DNA of 64,000 nucleotides. Source: an uncultured Pelagibacteraceae bacterium (GTDB lineage: Bacteria > Pseudomonadota > Alphaproteobacteria > Pelagibacterales > Pelagibacteraceae). Below the pieces are notes generated by a model. That model had not been told where the DNA came from and searched no databases. It worked only from the letters and a program-made list of their open reading frames with translations. Location: assembly GCA_902539445.1 (NCBI GenBank), contig CACBIY010000001.1, forward strand, positions 209,903 through 273,902, given 5' to 3'. Made by a program: the position numbers and the translations under genes. This document shows positions 56,951 through 64,000 of this stretch, piece by piece (the stretch's first letter is position 1; every line of letters starts with the position of its first letter).

Positions 56951-57411
56951 TATTTATTTAATAATTGTTTTAACATGGCTCCAGCTTTTGAAAAATCAAT
57001 TTCATCAGCATGCCTTTTTTTTAATTCACCCATTACTTTTCCCATGTCTTTAATAGAGCTTGCACCTAATTTAGAAATAGTTTCCTCACATATCTTTTTA
57101 GTATCTTCGTCATTCAGCTGCTTGGGTAAAAAACTTGATAGAATATTAAATTCGTTTTGCTCAATTTCTAGAAGATCAGAGCGATTATTTTTTTTATAAA
57201 TATCGATTGATTCGGTTCTTTGCTTCATCATCTTTTTTAATAATTTTTTTATGTCTTCATCATCTGTTTCTTTTTTATTAGGGCCAGACCTATTTGAAAT
57301 ATCGAGATCCTTAATTGATGATAAAATTAACCTATAAGTTGAGATTTTAATCTTATCTTTAGATTTTAAGGCATTTTTATATTCTGTTTCAATTGTTTCT
57401 TTTAACGACAT
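56950..57411 (-). CDS. GatB/YqeY domain protein
   Basis: 153 aa, full-length YqeY type. The C-terminal half has the helical GatB/YqeY fold that contacts tRNA in GatB; motifs LKSKDKIKISTYRLILSSIKD at the start and SIKDMGKVMGELKKRH before the end are typical. A role near tRNA amidation has been proposed, but the function is unproven. It is directly upstream of dnaG (1-bp overlap), a frequent yqeY-dnaG-rpoD arrangement, and divergent from carA across 125 bp. Confidence 0.92.
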   Translation of the reverse strand: MSLKETIETEYKNALKSKDKIKISTYRLILSSIKDLDISNRSGPNKKETDDEDIKKLLKKMMKQRTESIDIYKKNNRSDLLEIEQNEFNILSSFLPKQLNDEDTKKICEETISKLGASSIKDMGKVMGELKKRHADEIDFSKAGAMLKQLLNK

Positions 57412-57536
57412 AATTTTTAATCTACTTTAAAGAAAAAATTCTTCAAAAGAAAAATTGTTTTTTTACAATTTTATAATACATCTCTGTTGCGATAATAAAT
57501 CAATTATTGTATTAACCTTTAACTTATGAGTTGTAA

Positions 57537-58730
57537 TTGATCAAAAAAGTAAAAAAAGCTCACTTAAAAAATTCTCAAAAAAACACTGGTATTTTAGTTT
57601 TAGAAAATAAAAAAATTTTCAGAGGTATCGGGATTGGACACCAAGGAGAGGCTACTGGTGAAGTTTGTTTTAACACCTCATTAACAGGATACCAAGAAAT
57701 AATATCGGATCCATCTTATGCTGGGCAAATAATAAATTTTACCTTTCCTCACATTGGAAATGTAGGGACAAATCAAGAGGATTTCGAGTCTGATAAGATA
57801 TGGACTAAAGGGGTTATTTTTAATTCTGAGATAACATCACCATCAAACTATAGATCTTTTCAACATTTAGATGCTTGGTTAAAAAAAAATAAAATAGTTG
57901 GAATTACTGGACTTGATACAAGAAGTTTAACGAATTTTATTAGGGATAAAGGTGCTCCAAAAGGAACCATTGCTCACTCAAAAAAAAATAAATTTCATAT
58001 TAACAAACTTACTAATTCTACAATTAAATGGAGTGGGCTAAAAAATTTAGATCTAGCAGAAAAAGTTACTACACAAAAAAATTATATTTGGAAAGGACTT
58101 AAGACTTGGAAAAAAGAGTATGGTTATAGAAAAAACAATCAAAATTCATTTCATGTAGTTGCCATAGATTATGGAATAAAAAAAAATATTCTAAGATATT
58201 TTTCTGATTTTAAATGTAAAGTGACTGTGGTTTCTTGTAAAACACCTTCAGAAAAAATTTTATCTCTTAAACCTGATGGTGTCTTCTTGTCTAATGGTCC
58301 TGGAGATCCAGCTGCGACAGGAAAATATGCAATCAAAATTATTCAAAATCTTATTAAAAAGAAAATGCCATTATTTGGTATCTGCCTTGGCCATCAGATA
58401 CTCGCACTTGCATTAGGTGGTAAAACAAAAAAAATGAAATTAGGTCACCGAGGAGCAAATCATCCTGTAAAAAATTTGATTAAAGACAATGTGGAAATTA
58501 CTAGCCAAAATCATGGCTTTGAAGTTGTAAGAGAAAATTTACCAAAAAATATTCAAATTACCCATAAATCTTTGTTCGATAATAGTATAGAGGGAATAAG
58601 ATTAAAGAATAATCCTGTATTCTCAGTTCAATATCACCCAGAGTCGAACCCAGGACCACAAGATAGTGTCTATTTATTCCAAGAATTTATTAACAATATG
58701 AAAAAAAATGCCAAAAAGAAAAGATCTTAA
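57537..58730 (+). CDS. carA: Carbamoyl-phosphate synthase small subunit (glutaminase)
   Basis: Releases ammonia from glutamine for CarB; feeds arginine and pyrimidine synthesis. At 397 aa the N-terminal domain has [22 protein letters not shown] and [15 protein letters not shown]; the class I amidotransferase domain has the nucleophile Cys in [14 protein letters not shown] and the His/Glu pair in [11 protein letters not shown]. The start is TTG at 57537: an ATG just upstream is out of frame with an immediate stop, and conserved sequence begins about residue 17. carB starts 23 bp before its stop. Confidence 0.95.
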   Translation: MIKKVKKAHLKNSQKNTGILVLENKKIFRGIGIGHQGEATGEVCFNTSLTGYQEIISDPSYAGQIINFTFPHIGNVGTNQEDFESDKIWTKGVIFNSEITSPSNYRSFQHLDAWLKKNKIVGITGLDTRSLTNFIRDKGAPKGTIAHSKKNKFHINKLTNSTIKWSGLKNLDLAEKVTTQKNYIWKGLKTWKKEYGYRKNNQNSFHVVAIDYGIKKNILRYFSDFKCKVTVVSCKTPSEKILSLKPDGVFLSNGPGDPAATGKYAIKIIQNLIKKKMPLFGICLGHQILALALGGKTKKMKLGHRGANHPVKNLIKDNVEITSQNHGFEVVRENLPKNIQITHKSLFDNSIEGIRLKNNPVFSVQYHPESNPGPQDSVYLFQEFINNMKKNAKKKRS

Positions 58731-61700
58731 AAAAATTTTAGTTGTAGGTGCTGGACCAATTATCATTGGCCAAGCTTGTGAATTTGATTATTCAGGTACC
58801 CAGGCTTGTAAGGCATTAAAAGATGAGGGCTATAAGGTTGTTTTAATTAATTCAAATCCAGCAACAATTATGACAGATCCAGATGTTGCTGATAAAACTT
58901 ATATTGAGCCAATTACTTTGGAAGTTTTAGAAAAAATTCTCAAAAAAGAAAAACCAGATGCAATTCTTCCAACCATGGGTGGCCAAACTGCTCTTAACCT
59001 TGCAATGGAAGCGGAGAAAAAAGGAATTCTAAAAAAATATAAAATTGAATTAATAGGTGCAAATTCAAAAGCCATTTCCAATGCGGAAGATAGAAAGAAA
59101 TTTAGAAAAAACATGATTGATATTGGTTTGGATCTTCCAAAATCTGAAATCGTAAACAATGTAAATCAAGCATCAAAAGTTTTGAATAAAATTGGTTTGC
59201 CAGCAATAATTAGACCAGCTTTTACGCTTGGAGGTTTAGGAGGAGGGATAGCCAAAAATAAAAAGGATTACCTAAAAATTGTTAAAAATGGTTTACACGA
59301 GTCTCCGGTGAGCCAAGTGCTTGTGGAGGAATGCTTAGAAGGTTGGAAAGAATTTGAAATGGAGGTTGTAAGAGATAAAAAAGATAATTGTATAATTATT
59401 TGTTCAATAGAAAATGTAGATCCAATGGGAATACATACAGGAGACTCTGTTACAGTTGCTCCTGCATTGACATTAACTGACAAAGAATATCAAGTAATGC
59501 GAAATGCTTCTATTGCATGTTTAAGAAAAATTGGAGTTGAGACAGGTGGTTCAAATGTTCAATTTGCAATAAATCCTAAAAATGGGCGAATGGTAATAAT
59601 TGAGATGAACCCTAGAGTATCAAGATCATCAGCCCTTGCATCAAAAGCAACTGGGTTTCCCATAGCTAAAGTTGCTGCAAAACTTGCAGTCGGCTATACA
59701 TTAGATGAATTAAAAAATGAAATTACTAAAGTTACTCCAGCATCATTTGAACCAAGTATAGATTATGTAGTAACCAAAATTCCAAGATTTACTTTTGAAA
59801 AGTTTTCAACTTCTCCAGCAATTTTAGGTACATCAATGAAATCAGTAGGGGAAGCAATGGCAATTGGAAGAAACTTTAAAGAGTCTCTTCAAAAAGCATT
59901 GGTTTCTCTTGAGACTGGCTTTTCAGGATTAGACAGAATATTTAATCTAAATAAAAGACAAATTGAAAAAAAACTAAAAGAAAATATTCCAGATAAAATC
60001 TTACTTGTTGCTGAAGCAATGAGAAAAAAAATCAAGCTTAAAAGAATTTATAATTTATCGAAAATCGACCCGTGGTTCTTAAACCAAATTAAGGAAATAA
60101 TAGAGAATGAAATTAAGATCAAAAACAATGGATTACCTAAAAATTTTGATGATTTTAACCAAATAAAATCAATAGGTTTTTCAGATAAAAAGCTTTCTGA
60201 GCTATCAAATTTATCTGAAGAGATTGTGAGAAAAAAAAGGACCGCACTTAAAATTTTACCAGTATTTAAAAAAGTTGATACTTGTGCTGCAGAATTCAAA
60301 TCCTTTACACCATACATGTACTCAACATATCAAAGGAATTTTTCAATAAATTCAGAGTGTGAAGCTGACCCGAGTGTTAAGAAAAAAATTATAATATTAG
60401 GTGGAGGGCCCAATAGAATAGGACAAGGAATAGAATTTGATTATTGCTGTTGTCAAGCCAGTTTTGCCTTAAAGGCTGCTGGTTTTGAAACTGTTATGGT
60501 TAATTGTAATCCTGAGACTGTCTCAACAGATTATGACACTAGCGATAGATTATACTTTGAGCCTTTAAAGGAAGAATATGTTTTCAACATTATAAAGAAA
60601 GAAAAGGATAAAGGTAATTTAGTCGGCATTATTACGCAATTTGGTGGTCAAACTCCAATTAAATTAGCAAAATTTTTACATGATAATAATCTCCCAATTT
60701 TGGGAACTCAATACTCATCTATAGATCTAGCAGAAGATAGAGATAGATTTAGAAAACTTTTAGAAAAATTAAATTTAAATCAAGCTGAAAGTGGAATTGC
60801 AAAAAATTTTAAACAAGCAATTGAAATATCTGAAAAAATTGGTTTGCCTTTAATGGTTAGACCCTCTTATGTTCTTGGAGGAAGGGCAATGGAAATTGTT
60901 TACGAAAAAAGCCAATTAAAAAATTTTGTAGAGGAAGCCTTTAAAGCAGCAGAGAAAAATCCAATTCTTATTGATAAATTTTTAGATCATGCAATGGAAG
61001 TGGATGTTGATGCTATATCCGATGGTAAAGAAGTACATGTGGCTGGCATCATGCAGCATATAGAAGAAGCAGGAATTCATTCTGGAGACTCGGCTTGCAG
61101 CTTACCGCCTGTTTCCATAAAACCCTTTTTACTAAAAGAAATTGAGAAACAAACAAAAAATTTAGCCCTGGCTCTGAAAGTAAAAGGTTTCATGAATGTT
61201 CAATTTGCAATAAAGAAAGATGAAATTTTTGTTATTGAAGTAAATCCAAGAGCTAGTCGGACTGTTCCATTTGTATCAAAAGCTAAAGGAATACCATTAG
61301 CAAAGATAGCCTCGAGAGTTATGGCTGGTGAAAAACTTTCAAAATTTAATTTAAAAGATAAATCTAAAGGAATGTTTGCCGTGAAAGAGGCTGTTTTTCC
61401 GTTTAATAAATTTCCAAACAGTGATTTATTGTTAGGTCCAGAAATGAAATCAACTGGAGAGGTGATGGGATTTGACAAAAATTTTGGAATGGCATATGCA
61501 AAAAGCCAGATAGCATCTTCTAATTCGTTACCTACAAATGGACTAGCTTTTTTATCATTAAAAGATTCTCATAAAGATGAAGGTTTAGGGCTTGCAAAAG
61601 AACTCTTAAAACTAAAATTCCATTTGTGCGCTACAAAAGGAACAGCTGAATACATTAAAAAACATGGCATGAGGTGTAAGATTATTAATAAGGTAAGTAG

Positions 61701-61932
61701 TGGTTCACCTCATATCGTTGATGTTCTTGACTCCAAAAAAATAGCTTTAGTAATTAATACTGGCGGAGGTAACACCGAACATAGATTAAACGATGCTATT
61801 GCTTTAAGAAGAGCAACACTAAAAAATAAAGTGCCCTACTGCACAAATATGTCAACAGCACTTGCATGTATTGAGGGTATTAAATCACTTAAAACAAAAA
61901 AATTAGAGGTGACGTCTCTACAAAATATTTAA
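58708..61932 (+). CDS. carB: Carbamoyl-phosphate synthase large subunit
   Basis: Uses two ATP, bicarbonate and ammonia from CarA to make carbamoyl phosphate. The 1074 aa are full length with the internal duplication: first ATP-grasp half ([25 protein letters not shown]), oligomerisation segment, second half ([34 protein letters not shown]), and the C-terminal MGS-like allosteric domain ([15 protein letters not shown]). Its last bases overlap the convergent oxygenase gene by 4 bp. Confidence 0.99.
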   Translation: MPKRKDLKKILVVGAGPIIIGQACEFDYSGTQACKALKDEGYKVVLINSNPATIMTDPDVADKTYIEPITLEVLEKILKKEKPDAILPTMGGQTALNLAMEAEKKGILKKYKIELIGANSKAISNAEDRKKFRKNMIDIGLDLPKSEIVNNVNQASKVLNKIGLPAIIRPAFTLGGLGGGIAKNKKDYLKIVKNGLHESPVSQVLVEECLEGWKEFEMEVVRDKKDNCIIICSIENVDPMGIHTGDSVTVAPALTLTDKEYQVMRNASIACLRKIGVETGGSNVQFAINPKNGRMVIIEMNPRVSRSSALASKATGFPIAKVAAKLAVGYTLDELKNEITKVTPASFEPSIDYVVTKIPRFTFEKFSTSPAILGTSMKSVGEAMAIGRNFKESLQKALVSLETGFSGLDRIFNLNKRQIEKKLKENIPDKILLVAEAMRKKIKLKRIYNLSKIDPWFLNQIKEIIENEIKIKNNGLPKNFDDFNQIKSIGFSDKKLSELSNLSEEIVRKKRTALKILPVFKKVDTCAAEFKSFTPYMYSTYQRNFSINSECEADPSVKKKIIILGGGPNRIGQGIEFDYCCCQASFALKAAGFETVMVNCNPETVSTDYDTSDRLYFEPLKEEYVFNIIKKEKDKGNLVGIITQFGGQTPIKLAKFLHDNNLPILGTQYSSIDLAEDRDRFRKLLEKLNLNQAESGIAKNFKQAIEISEKIGLPLMVRPSYVLGGRAMEIVYEKSQLKNFVEEAFKAAEKNPILIDKFLDHAMEVDVDAISDGKEVHVAGIMQHIEEAGIHSGDSACSLPPVSIKPFLLKEIEKQTKNLALALKVKGFMNVQFAIKKDEIFVIEVNPRASRTVPFVSKAKGIPLAKIASRVMAGEKLSKFNLKDKSKGMFAVKEAVFPFNKFPNSDLLLGPEMKSTGEVMGFDKNFGMAYAKSQIASSNSLPTNGLAFLSLKDSHKDEGLGLAKELLKLKFHLCATKGTAEYIKKHGMRCKIINKVSSGSPHIVDVLDSKKIALVINTGGGNTEHRLNDAIALRRATLKNKVPYCTNMSTALACIEGIKSLKTKKLEVTSLQNI

Positions 61933-62591
61933 TCAACCTTCCAATCAGTTTTAAATGTAACATAATTGACTTGAATACATCGTCTTTCTTTAACAATTTT
62001 TTTCTTTTCCATTCCGTGCCATGTATTTGGACCGCTTGTAAATAAATAACCATAATTATGTTTGTAGGGAACTGTTTTAACTTTTTCTAATTTTTCATTA
62101 TAAAAATCAGTACCTAATTCCTCAGATTCATTTGCATTATTAACAAAAATAAGTCCTGACATTAATTTTTCTTTAATGTCACAATGTGGCTTTAACCAAA
62201 AACCTTCACGATCACAAATAACTTCAAGTCTGACATACGAACCGGCTAAATCTTTATTAATCATTTTGGAGATTGTTTCGCATGTTTCTTTAGATTGAAG
62301 TTCATTAATGAATTTTACTAAATTTGGAAATTGAGAAGCATTTTCTTTTGTAACAAAACATCTAAATTTTATTGCCTTACCGCCTGAAGCTATTCCTTCT
62401 CTAAATTCGGCGGCACCACCATCAATTGCTCTTGTACCATCATAATTGAGATTATGTTTGCTTACATCGGGAATGTCTGCACCTTCTATTTCTTTAATAG
62501 CTTCTTCATTCAAAGCATTATTATATTCCCAGTGATTAAATGGGAATTCATACTTTTTTGAGTTTTTCAATATAGAATTAAGAAAAGTCAT
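61929..62591 (-). CDS. 2-oxoglutarate/Fe(II)-dependent oxygenase-like protein
   Basis: 220 aa with the double-stranded beta-helix signature: His136-x-Asp138 ([11 protein letters not shown]), distal His192 (NTWHGME) and Arg203/204 ([10 protein letters not shown]) for 2-oxoglutarate. The pattern LSGLIFVNN equivalent reads [11 protein letters not shown]. The substrate is unknown; similar small proteins are annotated as prolyl-4-hydroxylase-like or as sugar-modifying oxygenases. It starts inside the end of the ELM1-like gene (14-bp overlap), so the two are translated together and may act on one pathway. Confidence 0.78.
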   Translation of the reverse strand: MTFLNSILKNSKKYEFPFNHWEYNNALNEEAIKEIEGADIPDVSKHNLNYDGTRAIDGGAAEFREGIASGGKAIKFRCFVTKENASQFPNLVKFINELQSKETCETISKMINKDLAGSYVRLEVICDREGFWLKPHCDIKEKLMSGLIFVNNANESEELGTDFYNEKLEKVKTVPYKHNYGYLFTSGPNTWHGMEKKKIVKERRCIQVNYVTFKTDWKVD

Positions 62592-63528
62592 AATCTTTAA
62601 ATTGTTTCTCTATATATCCCGATATTCTATCAGTTTCATTAAGTTTTTTATAATCCCATTCTTCTACTCCATCCCCTAAATTTTTAATTATTTCTAAGGA
62701 TTTAAAAAGCTCAAAAAATTTTTTGAAGCGAATATTTTTTTTAATAGCTGGCATTTGAGCCACATATATTGGTCTCCCCGACATAGCTGCCTCAGATATC
62801 ATAGATGTAGAGTCACAAGTTACAATAATATGATTAGCTAGTTTAAGTGATGACAAATAGGCTTTCTTATCAATATCTTGAATTATAATCTGATCATCAT
62901 CAAAAAAATTTCGAGCTTTATCTATAACTCTTTGCGGTGTTCTCATTGAGGGTATAAAAATAAGCTGATAACCTTGATTAATAAAATTTTTTTCAGTTTT
63001 AACAAAAATTTCCTCAATTATTTCATCATTAAAATCATAATACTTATTTGGACCACCAGCGATAAACACAATTACTTTTTCTTTTTTAATTCTAGGTTTT
63101 AAATAATTAACATTTTCCTCTAACTCTTTTTCGGTAAGATAATGAATTGCTCCTTTGGTTTTAAGAACATTTTTCCCCTCAAGACCATCGTGTTCTGGCG
63201 CAATAACAAAATCAAAATTATTTAATGATACTTTTGGATCTTGAATATGAATGTTCATAATTTTACTTCCAAATTTTTTTTTTAAAAAGATGGATGGGAC
63301 TACACTTTTTCTCCCACATGAAATTACTACATTAAATTTTTCTGATATATTATTTTTGAAAACAAAATCTTTTACGGGTGTTAATTTTGGAGGAATCATT
63401 TTCCAAAAATTATTTAGTTCAATTTTTTCGTGTATAAATTCAAGATTAAGAGCTTTGGCAAGCCCCTCAACTTGGCTAATCATGCCATGCATACCCTCGG
63501 TCAATAATAAACCTTTTAATTTAGTCAT
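62578..63528 (-). CDS. ELM1-family protein (mitochondrial fission ELM1 homologue), GT-B-like
   Basis: 316 aa. Opening [20 protein letters not shown], then [47 protein letters not shown] and [21 protein letters not shown] are the conserved blocks of the ELM1 family, found in alphaproteobacteria and as a plant mitochondrial fission factor. The fold is like GT-B glycosyltransferases (MurG type), and the C-terminal TCDSxSMxSEA block resembles a donor site. Bacterial function is not established. It is paired with a 2OG oxygenase and divergent from trxB across 21 bp. Confidence 0.85.
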   Translation of the reverse strand: MTKLKGLLLTEGMHGMISQVEGLAKALNLEFIHEKIELNNFWKMIPPKLTPVKDFVFKNNISEKFNVVISCGRKSVVPSIFLKKKFGSKIMNIHIQDPKVSLNNFDFVIAPEHDGLEGKNVLKTKGAIHYLTEKELEENVNYLKPRIKKEKVIVFIAGGPNKYYDFNDEIIEEIFVKTEKNFINQGYQLIFIPSMRTPQRVIDKARNFFDDDQIIIQDIDKKAYLSSLKLANHIIVTCDSTSMISEAAMSGRPIYVAQMPAIKKNIRFKKFFELFKSLEIIKNLGDGVEEWDYKKLNETDRISGYIEKQFKDYDFS

Positions 63529-63549
63529 TTATCACTATATAGCTTTCAT

Positions 63550-64000
63550 ATGAGTCAAAATCCAACTAAACACACAAAAGTGTTAATAATTGGGTCTGGT
63601 CCTGCTGGATACACTGCTGCAGTTTATGCGGCGAGAGCAATGTTGAATCCAATTTTAGTTTATGGGGCGGAGCCTGGAGGCCAATTAACAACAACAACAG
63701 ATGTTGAAAACTTTCCTGGATTTGCTGATGTTATTCAAGGTCCATGGCTTATGGATCAAATGAAAGAACAAGCAAAAGCAGTTGGAACAGAGATGATTGA
63801 AGATCATATAAGTTCAGTAAACTTAAAAACAACACCTTTTGAGGCTATAGGTGACACTGGTCAAAAATATACTGCTGATAGCATAATAATTTCCACAGGT
63901 GCCCAAGCTAGATGGTTAAATATTAAATCTGAACAAGAGTTCAGAGGATTTGGTGTATCGGCATGTGCAACATGTGATGGTTTTTTCTTTAAAGATAAGG
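63550..64000 (+). CDS. trxB: Thioredoxin reductase, N-terminal part (runs off window)
   Basis: FAD/NADPH flavoprotein that reduces thioredoxin. 150 residues are visible: the FAD-binding [46 protein letters not shown], and the redox-active CATC (Cys139/Cys142) in [11 protein letters not shown]. The remainder lies beyond the right edge. The start ATG at 63550 is only 21 bp from the divergent ELM1-like start. Confidence 0.97.
   Translation, partial: MSQNPTKHTKVLIIGSGPAGYTAAVYAARAMLNPILVYGAEPGGQLTTTTDVENFPGFADVIQGPWLMDQMKEQAKAVGTEMIEDHISSVNLKTTPFEAIGDTGQKYTADSIIISTGAQARWLNIKSEQEFRGFGVSACATCDGFFFKDK

Noticed and set aside
57472..57477. TATAAT as carA promoter -10
   Set aside because: No -35-like hexamer lies at a suitable distance, and this hexamer is frequent by chance in such AT-rich DNA.

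Overview
The window is 64 kb of a very AT-rich, tightly packed genome with intergenic gaps of mostly 0-100 bp, many 1-20 bp gene overlaps and almost no mobile DNA. The proteins and gene orders (alphaproteobacterial dcw cluster, permuted two-piece tmRNA, SPFDH-type hflKC-degP, ThyX instead of ThyA) point to a streamlined marine alphaproteobacterium of the SAR11 clade (Pelagibacterales). This assignment is inferred from composition and gene content, not from a database search.

Layout. Positions 1-13609 are one long minus-strand block. It holds hflK-hflC-DUF2065-degP-miaA, then the branched-chain amino acid genes ilvB-ilvH-ilvC-leuA, then the cell-shape genes mreB-mreC-mreD-mrdA (mrdA runs off the left edge). 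Mrp and thyX follow, tail to tail. At about 15456-15714 lies a permuted ssrA (two-piece tmRNA). A 26-bp copy of its 3' end recurs at 18826-18851 and brackets a 3.1-kb island with three minus-strand genes: a secreted protein, a DUF4268-type PD-(D/E)XK protein and a membrane-anchored Vsr/DUF559-like nuclease. A MazG-like pyrophosphohydrolase, fumC, an AsmA-like protein, a UvrD helicase and an aminopeptidase P come next.

Positions 25976-46779 (minus strand) carry ligA, bamD, lpxC and the whole division/cell-wall cluster. In transcription order this is mraZ-ftsZ-rsmH-ftsL-ftsI-murEF-mraY-murD-ftsW-murG-murC-murB-ddl-ftsQ-(short FtsA-like)-lpxC-bamD-ligA. Three things are odd here. ftsZ sits second instead of after ftsA, murE and murF are one fused gene, and the ftsA slot holds a 233-aa protein that keeps the FtsA N-terminal part and C-terminal amphipathic tail but lacks the ATP-binding second half. 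A near-consensus promoter overlapped by three 10-bp-spaced TGGGN repeats (MraZ operator) heads the cluster.

Positions 46932-53277 contain rnpB, an amidase, mlaA-mlaC, a CAU-anticodon tRNA, a small surface-sugar island (PMP-dependent sugar dehydratase, glycosyltransferase, methyltransferase) and a tRNA-Val(GAC) with highly abnormal D- and T-loops. Positions 53281-64000 carry rpoD, dnaG and a yqeY-like gene (minus), carA-carB (plus), a 2OG-Fe(II) oxygenase with an ELM1-family protein (minus), and the start of trxB.

The strongest candidates for something new are the reduced FtsA with relocated ftsZ, the ssrA-integrated nuclease island with paired arm-type repeats and no integrase, and the loop-variant tRNA-Val fused to the rpoD transcript. 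No CRISPR array, rRNA operon, transposase or integrase was seen.
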